Shown here piece by piece: positions 8,449 to 17,555 of a DNA stretch of 52,337 bases. How positions within the stretch are numbered: position 1 is the first letter of the stretch; each line of letters opens with the position of its first letter. The notes beneath the pieces were generated by a model that did not search any database, had not been told where the DNA came from, and saw only the letters and a program-made list of their open reading frames with translations. This stretch comes from Streptomyces spinoverrucosus (GTDB lineage Bacteria; Actinomycetota; Actinomycetes; Streptomycetales; Streptomycetaceae). The stretch spans positions 1-52,337 of the forward strand of contig NZ_BJND01000049.1 in NCBI RefSeq assembly GCF_006539505.1, in the 5' to 3' direction. A program made the translations under genes and the position numbers.

Positions 8449-9204
8449 ATGACAGCCGTACAGGGAACGGACGTTGACATCCCCACCGAGGACGGCACCG
8501 CCGACGCCTATCTGACCCGCCCGGGCGACGGAGGCCCGCGTCCGGCGGTCCTGTTCTACATGGACGCCTTCGGGCTGCGGCCGCAGCTGAGGTCGATGGC
8601 CGACCGGCTGGCCGAGGCGGGGTACACCGTCCTGGTGCCGAACGTCTTCTACCGTCACGGGCCCGCCCCGGTCGTGGAGTTGCCCGAGTTCATCGACGAC
8701 GAGTCCCGCGGCGGGCTGTTCCAGCAGATCCTCCCGATGGGGCAGGCGCTGACGCCCGAGCTCGCGATGCGCGACGCCGGCGCGTATCTGCGCTGGCTGG
8801 CGGAGCGCCCCGAGGTGGCGGACGGCCCGGTCGCGGTGACCGGCTACTGCTTCGGCGCGCGGCTGTCCCTGCTCACCGCAGGGACGTATCCGGAGCGGGT
8901 CGCGGCGGCGGCCGGTTTCCACGGCGCGCAGTTGGCGACGGACGCGCCGGACAGTCCGCACCTGGTGGCCGACCGGGTCACCGCGGAACTGTACTTCGGT
9001 CACGCCGACCAGGACCCGTCCATGCCGCCCGAGCAGATTCAGCGCCTTGAGGCCGCGCTGTCGGCGGCGGGGGTACGGCACCGCTGCGAGGTCTACCCGG
9101 ACGCGCCGCACGGTTTCACGCAGGCCGACACCGCGTCGTACGACGCGGAGGGCGACAAGCGGCACTGGGCGGCACTGCTGGATCTCCTTCACCGCACGCT
9201 CTGA
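8449..9204 (+). CDS. Dienelactone hydrolase family protein
   Basis: The 251-residue alpha/beta hydrolase has the DLH nucleophile motif GYCFGA (Cys nucleophile), a catalytic Asp in HADQDPSMP and a His in PDAPHGF. The MDAFG stretch near the N-terminus holds the position of the loop that contacts the nucleophile in DLH. The ATG at 8449 is preferred over an upstream in-frame start because the family's N-terminal strand begins just after it. The gene converges with, and overlaps by 16 bp, the kinase gene on the other strand. Its true substrate is unknown. Confidence 0.88.
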   Translation: MTAVQGTDVDIPTEDGTADAYLTRPGDGGPRPAVLFYMDAFGLRPQLRSMADRLAEAGYTVLVPNVFYRHGPAPVVELPEFIDDESRGGLFQQILPMGQALTPELAMRDAGAYLRWLAERPEVADGPVAVTGYCFGARLSLLTAGTYPERVAAAAGFHGAQLATDAPDSPHLVADRVTAELYFGHADQDPSMPPEQIQRLEAALSAAGVRHRCEVYPDAPHGFTQADTASYDAEGDKRHWAALLDLLHRTL

Positions 9205-10208
9205 CCAGCCCCTTCCGACACTGCGACGGAGCGCTCCCGCTTCGCCCACTCCTGAGCCGAAAGGCCGAGGAGGCGCTCCGTCTCCTTCTCGTCGGGCAAT
9301 GGGCCGTGGTCCCTGGTGACTTCGAGGGCGGAGACGGCGGTGATGTGGCCCAGCCGCAGGGCGCGTTCCGTGGTCGCGCCCTTCAGCAGGCCCGCGAGGA
9401 ACCCCGCCGCGAAGGCGTCACCGGCGCCGACGGCCTCCACCACCGTCGTGCGCAGAGCCGGCACGGTGCACTGGCCGTCGTCGGTAACGGCGGTCGCGGT
9501 GCTCGCGCCGTCCTTGACGACGAGGATGCGTGGACGCGGAAGCAGCGCCCGTATGTCCGCTGCCGTCAGGTCCGCGCCCCACAGTCCCTGTGCCTCGTCG
9601 AGGCCGACGAAGACGATGTCCGCCTGGTCGGCCAGCTCGCGCAGTACGGCCGGGGCCGTGCCGTCCGGCCACAGGGCCGGGCGGTGGTTGACGTCGAAGC
9701 TCACCGCGTACCGCCGTTCACCGTCCGCGGTGGCCAGCGCACGCGTCACCAGCTCCCGGCACGACTGCGACAGGGCCGGGGTGATGCCGGTGAGGTGCAC
9801 GAGCGCTGCCGTGCGCATGGGCGGGCTGTCCAGCGCGTCGGGGCCGAGGGCGGAGGCGGCCGAGCCGCTGCGGTAGTAGTGGACGCGGGTCCCCGCGGGG
9901 CCCGGGTCCTTCACCAGCAGGCCGGTCGGGCGGTGCGGGTCGGTGCGTACGTGTGAGACGTCCACCCCGGCGGCGGCGACGGTCGCTCGGACGCGGCGGC
10001 CCAGCGGATCGTCTCCGACGGCGGAGAGCCAGGTGGCGCGGACGCCGTGGTCGGCCAGGTACATGGCGACGTTCGATTCGGCTCCCGCCACCGAGAGCCG
10101 CAGATGCGCGGCGTTTTGGAGGGGACTCGGTGGGTCGGGGGCCAGTGCCGCCATCGTCTCGCCGATGCAGACGACCGGGCCCGGAGCGGGGCGCCACGAG
10201 GTGGTCAT
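9189..10208 (-). CDS. kdgK: PfkB-family 2-keto-3-deoxy sugar-acid kinase
   Basis: The 339-residue ribokinase-fold protein begins at an ATG overlapping the stop of the lactonase gene (ATGA). PfkB signatures are present: the N-terminal GAESNVAMYLADHG and the C-terminal VVEAVGAGDAFAAGFLAGLL, with the catalytic Asp in GAGDAF. In this operon it would phosphorylate 2-keto-3-deoxygalactonate (or -gluconate) to the 6-phospho ester used by the aldolase two genes upstream. It is the last gene of the galactoside operon. Confidence 0.88.
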   Translation of the reverse strand: MTTSWRPAPGPVVCIGETMAALAPDPPSPLQNAAHLRLSVAGAESNVAMYLADHGVRATWLSAVGDDPLGRRVRATVAAAGVDVSHVRTDPHRPTGLLVKDPGPAGTRVHYYRSGSAASALGPDALDSPPMRTAALVHLTGITPALSQSCRELVTRALATADGERRYAVSFDVNHRPALWPDGTAPAVLRELADQADIVFVGLDEAQGLWGADLTAADIRALLPRPRILVVKDGASTATAVTDDGQCTVPALRTTVVEAVGAGDAFAAGFLAGLLKGATTERALRLGHITAVSALEVTRDHGPLPDEKETERLLGLSAQEWAKRERSVAVSEGAGQSVR

Positions 10209-11098
10209 GACGGTTCCCCCGCGGCCGCGGGACGGCGGGGCGCGGTGAGCCGGTACGGGGGTGTCGGTGTGCCCGGCACGTCGACGCGGGCCGTGAACAG
10301 GGCCCCGTCGTAGCGGCCTGGCGGTGTGAGGCCGACGTGGGCGGTGGTGATGTGGAGGGTGTCGCCCTCCAGGCACACCCCGGCGGGCCTGCTCGCGGGC
10401 AGTCGTACGAGGCGGTCCAGGCGGCCGTCCGGCAGATGGCGGCGTACGGTTCCCGTCCCCCAGACGGCGATCCAGACGGCGCCTTCGACGTCGACCACCA
10501 TGCCGTCGGGGCTCCCTTCGTCCACGGTGACGAAGGTCTCCGGTGTGCCGAGGACGCCCGTCACCGGGTCGACCGGGTAGCGCCGTACGACGCCTCGCGC
10601 GCTGTCGGCCAGGTACATGAGGCGGCCGTCGGCGGTGAACGCGGGCCCGTTGGGCACGGTGATGCCGTCCAGGACACGCACGACCGTGCCGTCGTGGTCG
10701 ACCCGGTAGAGGGAGCCGGCCGACTCGTCGGCGTCGTAGGCCATGCTGCCTGCCCAGAACCGGCCCGTCGGGTCGGCGACGGCGTCGTTCATGCGCATGG
10801 GAAGCGCGGCGTCGTCCTCCGGGCGTGCCAGCCAGTCGAGGGTGCCGTCGGCGCTCAGGAGGCAGATGCCGGTGCCGGCGGCCGCGATCCAGGCGCCGGG
10901 GTGGTCGGCCACCGGTGCCACCGCGCCCAAGGGGACGGGGAGTCGGGCCAGTGTCTTCAGGGGTGCCGTCGGATCGTCGGGGGCGGTGAGCAGGCGCCCG
11001 GCGAGGAGGTCCACGAGGACCACCTGCGTGCCGGTCCAGCGGATGCCTTCGCCGAGTTCCAGGCGGTCGGGGCGGGTGGGGCGGAGGTCTGCGGTCAC
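10205..11098 (-). CDS. SMP-30/gluconolactonase-like sugar lactonase
   Basis: The 297-residue six-bladed beta-propeller of the SMP-30/LRE family has the expected metal ligands: Glu in GEGIRW near residue 18, Asn in VPNGPAF and Asp in GSPDGM. These enzymes hydrolyse aldonolactones to aldonic acids. The GTG start overlaps the aldolase stop. It fits the step between the sugar dehydrogenase and the galactonate dehydratase, so galactonolactone is the most likely substrate by context. Confidence 0.88.
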   Translation of the reverse strand: MTADLRPTRPDRLELGEGIRWTGTQVVLVDLLAGRLLTAPDDPTAPLKTLARLPVPLGAVAPVADHPGAWIAAAGTGICLLSADGTLDWLARPEDDAALPMRMNDAVADPTGRFWAGSMAYDADESAGSLYRVDHDGTVVRVLDGITVPNGPAFTADGRLMYLADSARGVVRRYPVDPVTGVLGTPETFVTVDEGSPDGMVVDVEGAVWIAVWGTGTVRRHLPDGRLDRLVRLPASRPAGVCLEGDTLHITTAHVGLTPPGRYDGALFTARVDVPGTPTPPYRLTAPRRPAAAGEPS

Positions 11099-11727
11099 GG
11101 TGCCGCCTCTCGTACGACGGTGCGGAAGGCGCGGGCGCGCTCCCTGAGGGCGGTGAGGCTCCCTCCGTCGGCGGCATCGCCGACCAGCGGGGTGCCGACA
11201 CCGACCGCGACGGCTCCAGCCGCGAGGCAGTCCCGGGCGACCGCCTCGTCGACGCCGCCCACCGGGACGAACGGCACGTCGGGAAAGGGGCCGCGCAGGG
11301 CCTTCAGATACCCCGCTCCCCCGGCCTGCGCGGCGGGGAAGAGCTTCATTGCCGCCGCACCGAGGGCCCGGGCGGTGATGATGTCCGTCGGCGTCATCAC
11401 ACCGGCGAGCACCGGCAGACCCAGGTCGCGCGCGGCGCCGACTCCGTCGCCCAGCCCGGGGGTGACGGCGAAGGTGGCGCCCGCGCGGTGGGCGGCGCGG
11501 GCGTCGTCGGCGGTGAGTACGGTGCCTGCGCCGAGGAACTGCTCGGGGCCGAGCCGTTGCCGGGCTCGCGCGATCACCGTGAGGGCGTCGGCACCGGTGA
11601 GCGAGACCTCGATCAGTTCCACGCCCTCCTCCGCCAGGGTGAGCACGGTGCGCAGCGCGGCGTCGGCGTCGCTGCCGCGCACGATGGCGAGCAGCCGGTG
11701 GGCTGCCAGGGCGGCGGGGAGATCCAT
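11095..11727 (-). CDS. eda: KDPG/KDPGal aldolase
   Basis: The 210-residue class I aldolase contains the family motifs: IVRG with Arg near residue 17, IEVSLTG with the general base Glu, GAGTVLT, and the Schiff-base Lys in MKLFPA. A good AAGGAG site lies 6 bp before the ATG at 11727. It should split a 2-keto-3-deoxy-6-phospho sugar acid to pyruvate and glyceraldehyde 3-phosphate. Because galactonate dehydratase is in the same operon, the KDPGal (DgoA-like) reaction is the likely physiological one. Confidence 0.9.
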   Translation of the reverse strand: MDLPAALAAHRLLAIVRGSDADAALRTVLTLAEEGVELIEVSLTGADALTVIARARQRLGPEQFLGAGTVLTADDARAAHRAGATFAVTPGLGDGVGAARDLGLPVLAGVMTPTDIITARALGAAAMKLFPAAQAGGAGYLKALRGPFPDVPFVPVGGVDEAVARDCLAAGAVAVGVGTPLVGDAADGGSLTALRERARAFRTVVREAAP

Positions 11728-11740
11728 GAACGAGCTCCTT

Positions 11741-12583
11741 TTACGCGGGGGTTGTGGCAGGAGTTGAGGGGCAGCGGCAGGCCGCGGTGAGGGTGAGTCG
11801 CCAGCGGACCTCGCCCGAGGCCGGTACGCGGGCGGCGTCGTCGGGGCCGGCCTCGGCCAGGTCGAAGACGCGGCCGAGCATCGGCTCCACGCCCGTGCTG
11901 CGGTAGGGATGCGGCTGGGGGAAGCCGCCGAGGTTGCGCCACAGGGCGATCGACACGGGTTGGCCATCCGCGCGCAGTGCCAGGGCCAGCCGGTCGTGGC
12001 CGTCGTGGACACAGCACCCCTCCGTGTCGACGACGGCTCCCACCGCGGTGCCGTCGTCGGGGCCGAGCCGGTCGAGGGGCAGTCCGTGCGGCGTGGGCCA
12101 GGGGCCGGTGATCCAGCGCGCCCCGGTGGGCCAGTCCTGGTCGAGGAGGGCGGCGGCCTCCGGGAAGAGGCGGGTGGTCGCGCCGGAGGGCATGCCGAGG
12201 GTCGCGTCCGGGGACAGGTCGAGCAGGGCGTGCGCCGCCCAGACGAAGCGGAAGCCGGGCTCGGCCGTCAGGGTGTAGTCGGCCTCGGCTCCGGCGGCCG
12301 TGCCGCGTATGGTGCGGCTGAGCGTGAAGCGGTCGCACCGGACCCGCTCGACGGCGCCCTCGCGGGTCCACGCGCGGGCCCAGGCGTCTCCGTGGTCGGG
12401 GTGGCCGCGGACGGTGGGGATGCACTCCTCCAGCCCGCCCGCGTCGACGAACGCGTCTCCGAGTCCGGCCTGTTCCCGGTCCGGCGCCGGACGGTGCCAG
12501 AGCCATTCGCGGCCGGGTGAGCGCAGGGAGGTCCAGCGTCCGCCATGTGTGGCGTCGGTGACGATGTCCAGCACGCCCGTCAC
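11741..12583 (-). CDS. Aldose 1-epimerase-like protein
   Basis: The GTG at 12583 overlaps the dgoD stop and gives 280 residues. The sequence shows the galactose-mutarotase-like beta-sandwich pattern: GGRWTSLRSPGREWLW at the N-terminus, a central GGLEECIPTV, and a conserved VEPMLGR with Glu near the C-terminus where the epimerase base sits. Mutarotase activity would supply the sugar anomer used by the dehydrogenase. The exact sugar cannot be read from sequence. Confidence 0.78.
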   Translation of the reverse strand: MTGVLDIVTDATHGGRWTSLRSPGREWLWHRPAPDREQAGLGDAFVDAGGLEECIPTVRGHPDHGDAWARAWTREGAVERVRCDRFTLSRTIRGTAAGAEADYTLTAEPGFRFVWAAHALLDLSPDATLGMPSGATTRLFPEAAALLDQDWPTGARWITGPWPTPHGLPLDRLGPDDGTAVGAVVDTEGCCVHDGHDRLALALRADGQPVSIALWRNLGGFPQPHPYRSTGVEPMLGRVFDLAEAGPDDAARVPASGEVRWRLTLTAACRCPSTPATTPA

Positions 12584-13725
12584 CACTCCGCGAAGGAGCC
12601 GTCGGCGTGCCGCCAGACGGGGTTGCGCCAGGCGTGGCCGGTGCGGTCGGCCGCGCGTACGGCGGCCTCGTCGACGGTGACGCCCAGGCCGGGGGCGTCG
12701 CCTCGGTGCGCGTGCCCGGCCACGAACCGGAACGGCTCGGGGTCGACGACGTAGGACAGCAGGTCGGCGTCCTTGTTGTAGTGGATGCCGCGGCTCTGTT
12801 CCTGGATCAGGAAGTTCGGCGTCGCGAACGCGATCTGCAGGCTGGCCGCCAGGGCGATGGGGCCGAGCGGGCAGTGCGGGGCGAGTTGGGCGCCGTAGGT
12901 GTCGGCGAGCGAGGCGATGCGGTGCACCTCGGTGATGCCGCCGGCGTGGGAGAGGTCGGGTTGGGCGACGGCGATGCCGGCGGTGAGCGCGGGCAGGAAG
13001 TCGGTGCGGGAGTAGAGGCGTTCGCCGGTGGCCAGGGGTATCGGGCTCGTGGCGACCAGGCCGGGCAGCAGGTGGTCGTGGTCGGGAACGACGGGCTCCT
13101 CCACGAACAGCGGGTGCAGCGGGGCGAGTTCGGTGAGGACGCGGCGGGCGCTCGCGACGGTGAGGCGGCCGTGGAAGTCGACGGCGACGTCGCGGTGCGG
13201 GCCGAGGACGTCCCGGGCGGCGGCCACGCGGGCGACGATCTGCGCCGTCTCGGCCGGGGTGGTGACCGGTGAGGTGGCGCCGGCGGCGTTCATCTTCACC
13301 GCGGTGAAACCGGCCTCCACCTGGGCGGTTATCTGCTCTGTCAGCTCGGTGGGTTCGTCGCCGCCGACCCAGGCGTAGACGCGGACGCGGTCGCGCACGG
13401 GGCCGCCCAGCAGGGCGTGCACCGGGGCGCCGTAGGTCTTGCCCGCGATGTCCCACAGGGCCTGGTCGAGGCCGGCGACGGCGCTGGACAGGACGGGGCC
13501 GCCGCGGTAGAAGCCGCCCTTGGTCAGCACCTGCCAGTGGTCCTGGATGCGCAGTGGGTCCTGGCCGATCAGGTACTCGGCGAGGACGTCGACGGCGGCG
13601 CGGACGACCTCCGCGCGTCCCTCGACGACGGGTTCGCCCCAGCCGGCCACGCCGTCGTCGGTCTCGATCCGGCAGAACAGCCAGCGCGGCGGGACGAGGA
13701 AGGTTTCGATGCGGGCGATCTTCAC
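12580..13725 (-). CDS. dgoD: D-galactonate dehydratase
   Basis: This 381-residue enolase-superfamily protein has the DgoD metal ligands Asp183, Glu209 and Glu235 and catalytic His185 (in VDFHGR) and His284 (in LAPHCPLGP), nearly matching E. coli DgoD numbering. It removes water from D-galactonate to give 2-keto-3-deoxygalactonate. The GTG start overlaps the stop of the GntR regulator (GTGA). Its presence identifies the operon as galactonate-forming rather than gluconate-forming. Confidence 0.93.
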   Translation of the reverse strand: MKIARIETFLVPPRWLFCRIETDDGVAGWGEPVVEGRAEVVRAAVDVLAEYLIGQDPLRIQDHWQVLTKGGFYRGGPVLSSAVAGLDQALWDIAGKTYGAPVHALLGGPVRDRVRVYAWVGGDEPTELTEQITAQVEAGFTAVKMNAAGATSPVTTPAETAQIVARVAAARDVLGPHRDVAVDFHGRLTVASARRVLTELAPLHPLFVEEPVVPDHDHLLPGLVATSPIPLATGERLYSRTDFLPALTAGIAVAQPDLSHAGGITEVHRIASLADTYGAQLAPHCPLGPIALAASLQIAFATPNFLIQEQSRGIHYNKDADLLSYVVDPEPFRFVAGHAHRGDAPGLGVTVDEAAVRAADRTGHAWRNPVWRHADGSFAEW

Positions 13726-14453
13726 TTGCCGCCTTTCGGGTCGTCGGGGCCCTCGATCCGGTCCAGGTCGCGGCCGGCCTGGTCGAGCAGGGCGCGCATG
13801 GCGGCCTCGGCGGCCTGCGGGTCCTGGTCGCGCACGGCGTCCAGGACGGCGCGGTGGGCCGGTACGGGGTCCTCGGGGTGGGGGTGGCTGTGCACGATGC
13901 GGTCGCGGTGGGCCAGGCCGGGCTCGATGACCATCTCCATGCGCTGGAGCAGTTCGTTGTGGGTGGCGGCGAGCAGGGCACGGTGGAAGGCGAGGTCGGC
14001 CTCCACGGCGTGGGCCGGGTCGGTGCCCTGGTCCCGCATCGCGTCCACGGCACTCTCCAGCGCCGCGAGGTCGGCGTCGGTGCGGCGCTCGGCGGCCAGG
14101 CGTACGGCGGCCGGTTCGATGATGGCGCGCACCTCGGCGAGGTTGCGCAGCAGTGCGCGGTCGGTCTCGGTGGTGCGGTCGCCCTCGAACTGCCAGCGCA
14201 GCACGTCGGCGTCGAGCAGGTTCCAGTCGGCGCGGGCCCGGACGAAGGTGCCGCGCTTCTGGCGGGCGTCGACCATGCCCTTGGCGGCCAGTACCTTGAG
14301 GGACTCGCGCAGGGCGGTGAGGCTGACGTCCAGTTCGCTCTGCAGCGCCACCAGGTCGAGCGTGGTCCCTTCGGGAATCTCGCCGCCGAGGATGCGGCGG
14401 GCGAGGGCTTCCACGGTCTGGCCGTGCACGCCGCGGCGGGCGTAGGGCGTCAT
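13722..14453 (-). CDS. GntR/FadR-family (FCD) regulator, DgoR-like
   Basis: The 243-residue protein has an N-terminal winged helix (LDLVALQSELDVSLTALRESLKVLAAKGMV) and an all-helical FCD ligand domain with metal-binding His/Asp positions (ADLAFHRALLAATHN; PAHRAVLDAV). DgoR regulators of this type sense sugar acids such as galactonate. An AAAGG site precedes the ATG at 14453. Its location inside the catabolic operon, directly upstream of dgoD, suggests feedback by a pathway intermediate. Confidence 0.9.
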   Translation of the reverse strand: MTPYARRGVHGQTVEALARRILGGEIPEGTTLDLVALQSELDVSLTALRESLKVLAAKGMVDARQKRGTFVRARADWNLLDADVLRWQFEGDRTTETDRALLRNLAEVRAIIEPAAVRLAAERRTDADLAALESAVDAMRDQGTDPAHAVEADLAFHRALLAATHNELLQRMEMVIEPGLAHRDRIVHSHPHPEDPVPAHRAVLDAVRDQDPQAAEAAMRALLDQAGRDLDRIEGPDDPKGGK

Positions 14454-14481
14454 GTCGTACAGCCTTTCTGGTCGTGAGAGA

Positions 14482-14645
14482 GCGCGGTGGCGGTCGTGCG
14501 GAGGCCGTTACGACACTCCGGCCGCCCTCGCTGGTGAGCGGACGCCGCTGTGGTCATGCAGAGGCCTTTACGACGGTCCAGCCGCCGCCGGTGAGGGGGC
14601 GCCGCGCTGGTCATGCGGACGCCTTCACGACGCTCCAGCCGCCGT
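14482..14645. repeat. Three-copy tandem repeat (57/60 bp) derived from the SDR 3' end
   Basis: The last codons of the SDR gene (minus strand) are repeated twice downstream. Anchors GACGCCTTCACGAC (14618), GAGGCCTTTACGAC (14561) and GAGGCCGTTACGAC (14501) are 57 and 60 bp apart. In the SDR frame the first extra copy reads GGGWTVVKASA then TGA, matching the real end DGGWSVVKASA. The second reads EGGRSVVTASA with TGA replaced by CGA. The array fills the gap between the SDR and the GntR regulator. Confidence 0.85.
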
Positions 14646-15381
14646 CGACGAGGAGGCTGGAGCCGGTGATGAAGGAGGCTTCGTCGGCGCTGAGGAACGC
14701 GATGGCCGCGGCCACCTCCTCGGGGGTGCCGAAGCGGCGGGCCGCGGTCTCGGCGATGCTGCGCTGCCGCTCCTCGGGCGGCACCCTGTCCCAGGCGGCG
14801 GTGAGGATCGGGCCCGGCAGGACGGCGTTGACGCGGACCTCGGGCCCGTACTCGACGGCGAGTTGGCCGCACAGGGACAGCAGGGCTCCTTTGGACGCCG
14901 CGTAGGCGGGATGTCCGGGTATGCCCTTGTGGGCGTGGACGGAGGAGGTGAGGACGACCGCTCCGCGGCGGCTGCGCAGGTCGGGCAGTACGGCCCGGAA
15001 GCCGAGGAAGCTGCCGGTGACGTTGACGGCGAGCTGCCGCTGCCAGGATTCCAGGGGCATGGCGTGGGCCGGGGTGACGTCGACGGTGTAGGCGTTGCTG
15101 ACGAGCACGTCCACGGGTCCGAACGCGTGGGCGGCGGCGACGATGCGGCGCCAGTCGTCCTCCGCGGCGACGTCCGCGGTCACGAACGAGGCCCGGCCGC
15201 CGTCCTTGGTGATCCGCTCGGCCACCGTCTCGCCGCGGTCCGCGGCGATGTCGGCGAGCACCACGGCGGCTCCCTCCCGCGCGAGACGTTCGGCCGTGGC
15301 GGCTCCGATGCCGGAGGCGGCGCCGGTGACCACGGCCGTGCGGCCGGTGAAGCGGGCACCGTACCGTCGTGACTGGTCCAT
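14611..15381 (-). CDS. SDR-family sugar dehydrogenase (probable galactose dehydrogenase)
   Basis: The 256-residue classical SDR has the TGAASGIG cofactor motif, the NAG-like position, active-site Ser in LTSSVHAHKG and YAASK as the Tyr/Lys pair. The ATG at 15381 is preceded by GAAGGAG, although spacing is long (12 nt). The open frame extends further upstream without support. By context it would oxidise galactose to galactonolactone as the first step of the pathway; other aldoses cannot be excluded. The last ~12 codons are duplicated downstream. Confidence 0.88.
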   Translation of the reverse strand: MDQSRRYGARFTGRTAVVTGAASGIGAATAERLAREGAAVVLADIAADRGETVAERITKDGGRASFVTADVAAEDDWRRIVAAAHAFGPVDVLVSNAYTVDVTPAHAMPLESWQRQLAVNVTGSFLGFRAVLPDLRSRRGAVVLTSSVHAHKGIPGHPAYAASKGALLSLCGQLAVEYGPEVRVNAVLPGPILTAAWDRVPPEERQRSIAETAARRFGTPEEVAAAIAFLSADEASFITGSSLLVDGGWSVVKASA

Positions 15382-15455
15382 CGTGGCGTTCGGCTCCTTC
15401 GTGTGGGTGGCCCGCGGTGCGACGGGCGCGGTATGAACATATGCGGGTCGTGGAT

Positions 15456-17555
15456 CTACTGGCGTGTCAGGACGACCAGTTCGGCGTCGTGGTCGGCGCT
15501 CCATGCACACGGCAGCCCGTAGTGGAGCAGGTGGGCGCCGCTGTACGTGGTCGCGGTCGCGGTGTCCCGGTAGGTGGCGGCCGGGTCGAGGCCGCGCAGC
15601 CGCAGCCGGACGGCGCGGCCGGGGACGAGCGGAGCGCCGTCCAGGCGTCCGGTGCTGAACGCGGCCACCACGACACGGCGTCCGTCCTCGGCGTCGTACT
15701 GCACCGCGCAGGTGGCGTCGTCCGGCGTGCCGAGCAGCCGGACCTCACCGTGGTGGACGACGTCGCGGACCCGTTTGTAGCGGGCGATCCACTCGGCCGC
15801 CTCGGTGCGCTGCTCCCCGGTCCAGGCGCGCAGATCGGCGCCGACGCCGAGGACGCCGCACAGCGCGGTGACGAAGCGGAAGGCGAGGCTGCGCGGGCGC
15901 GGGTCGAACACGCCGGGGGCGTCGGTGACCCAGGAGCTCATGGTGTGCGGTGCGTGGGCGTGCAGGAAGCCGTACTGGATGCGCAGCCGGTCCAGAGGTG
16001 CGGTGTTGTCGCTGGGCCAGACGACGTCGGTGCGGGCGAGGGTGGCGTGGTCGATACGGCCGCCGCCGCCCGCGCAGCCCTCGATGGTGACCGCCGGGTG
16101 GGCGTGGCGCAGGTGGTCCAGGACGCGCAGGTATCCGGCGACGTGACCGGCGTCGAGGTCGAGGTGGTCGGCGGGTCCGGCGTCCGGTCGGCCGCGTTCG
16201 GTCGGTGGCCGGTTCATGTCCCACTTGAGATAGCCGATGTCGTGGTCGGTGAGAAGCCGGTCGAGCGTGGCGATCACGAACTCCTGCACGTCGGTACGTC
16301 CCAGGTCCAGCAGCAGCTGGTTGCGCACCAGGCGCGCGGGGCGGCCGTCGATCCGGTAGATCCAGTCGGGGTGCTCGGCGTGCAGGCGGCTGCCGGGGCT
16401 GACGGCTTCGGGTTCGACCCACAGGCCGAAGTCCAGGCCCAGGGCGCGGACGTCCGCGACGAACCGGTCGAAGCCCTGCGGGAATGCCTCCGGGTCGGGA
16501 TACCAGTCGCCCAGTCCCCCGGTGTCGTCGGCGCGGCCGGTGAACCAGCCGTCGTCGACGACGAACAGCTCGACGCCGAGGTCCGCGGCCGTCTTCGCGA
16601 GTTGCAGCTGGTCCGCCGCGTCGACGTCGAATCCGGTGGCCTCCCAGGAGTTGTAGAGGACCTTGCGGGTGCGGTGCAGCCGCTCGCCGGCGAGGTGGCG
16701 CTCGTAGTGGTGCCAGACGCGGGACAGCCCGTCGAGTCCGTCCGCGCTGAAGGCGCAGGCGAGGCGGGGGGTGGTCAGGGTGTCGCCGGGTGCCAGGTGG
16801 ACGGCGCCTTCGTGCGGTACGCGGCCCGCTCTCACGCGCACCGCGGCGCCGGGTTCGGCCTCGGTGGTGATGTGCCAGTTGCCGGGCCACTCCAGGGCCA
16901 CGCCGTAGGTGGGGGCGGGTGCGTCGGGCGGTGCCGCCGCGTCCTGGACGGCGAGCCAGGGTGCGTACGCGTGCCCGGGCACGCCCTGGGTGCTGCCGAT
17001 GGTGAAGGTGCCTCTGGTCAGGTGGAGTTGGGTGCGCTGGAACTCCTGCGACCACTGTCCGGACAGGTACGTCAGGCGGGCCCCGGCGGTGACGGGGACG
17101 TTCACGGCGGCCGAGTCGAGCCGTTCCAGGCGCAGTTCCTCGTCGCCCGTGCAGGTGAGCTCGGTCCAGCGGTGCAGGACGTCGGTGCCGGGCACGGTGG
17201 CGTAGCACAGGGTGGTGCGCAGGCCGAGGAGGTCGTCGGTGAAGGTCAGCTTCAGGCTGTGTTCGTCCGGGTCCGCTTCCTCGAAGGTCCACCAGGTACC
17301 GCGTTCGTGGCCCGGGCGGCTCGCGACGAGGTCGGCGCCGGTGAACGGCCGTATTCCGTGCGGGAGATACTCCGCGGGGGCGGCGTCGGCGGGCGTGATG
17401 AAGTGGGTGCGGTGCGACCAGTCCAGCGCCGACGGCCCGGTCTCGACGCCGTGCGGTCCCCAGGCGTCCAGTTCCGCCCAGGGGCCGTCCGGGGACAGGC
17501 GGACGGTGTAGCTGGTGTGCTGGGTGCGCAGGGTCCAGCGCTGGTGCGACGTCAC
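15456..17555 (-). CDS. GH36 alpha-galactosidase (cytoplasmic)
   Basis: The 699-residue protein has the GH36 signatures: VVDDGWF, GLWVEPEAV, nucleophile Asp in YLKWDMNR and acid/base Asp in VWPSDNTAP. There is no signal peptide, so it would act on imported oligosaccharides such as melibiose or raffinose. The GTG start overlaps the stop of the permease gene (GTGA), placing hydrolysis and transport under coupled expression. Confidence 0.93.
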   Translation of the reverse strand: MTSHQRWTLRTQHTSYTVRLSPDGPWAELDAWGPHGVETGPSALDWSHRTHFITPADAAPAEYLPHGIRPFTGADLVASRPGHERGTWWTFEEADPDEHSLKLTFTDDLLGLRTTLCYATVPGTDVLHRWTELTCTGDEELRLERLDSAAVNVPVTAGARLTYLSGQWSQEFQRTQLHLTRGTFTIGSTQGVPGHAYAPWLAVQDAAAPPDAPAPTYGVALEWPGNWHITTEAEPGAAVRVRAGRVPHEGAVHLAPGDTLTTPRLACAFSADGLDGLSRVWHHYERHLAGERLHRTRKVLYNSWEATGFDVDAADQLQLAKTAADLGVELFVVDDGWFTGRADDTGGLGDWYPDPEAFPQGFDRFVADVRALGLDFGLWVEPEAVSPGSRLHAEHPDWIYRIDGRPARLVRNQLLLDLGRTDVQEFVIATLDRLLTDHDIGYLKWDMNRPPTERGRPDAGPADHLDLDAGHVAGYLRVLDHLRHAHPAVTIEGCAGGGGRIDHATLARTDVVWPSDNTAPLDRLRIQYGFLHAHAPHTMSSWVTDAPGVFDPRPRSLAFRFVTALCGVLGVGADLRAWTGEQRTEAAEWIARYKRVRDVVHHGEVRLLGTPDDATCAVQYDAEDGRRVVVAAFSTGRLDGAPLVPGRAVRLRLRGLDPAATYRDTATATTYSGAHLLHYGLPCAWSADHDAELVVLTRQ

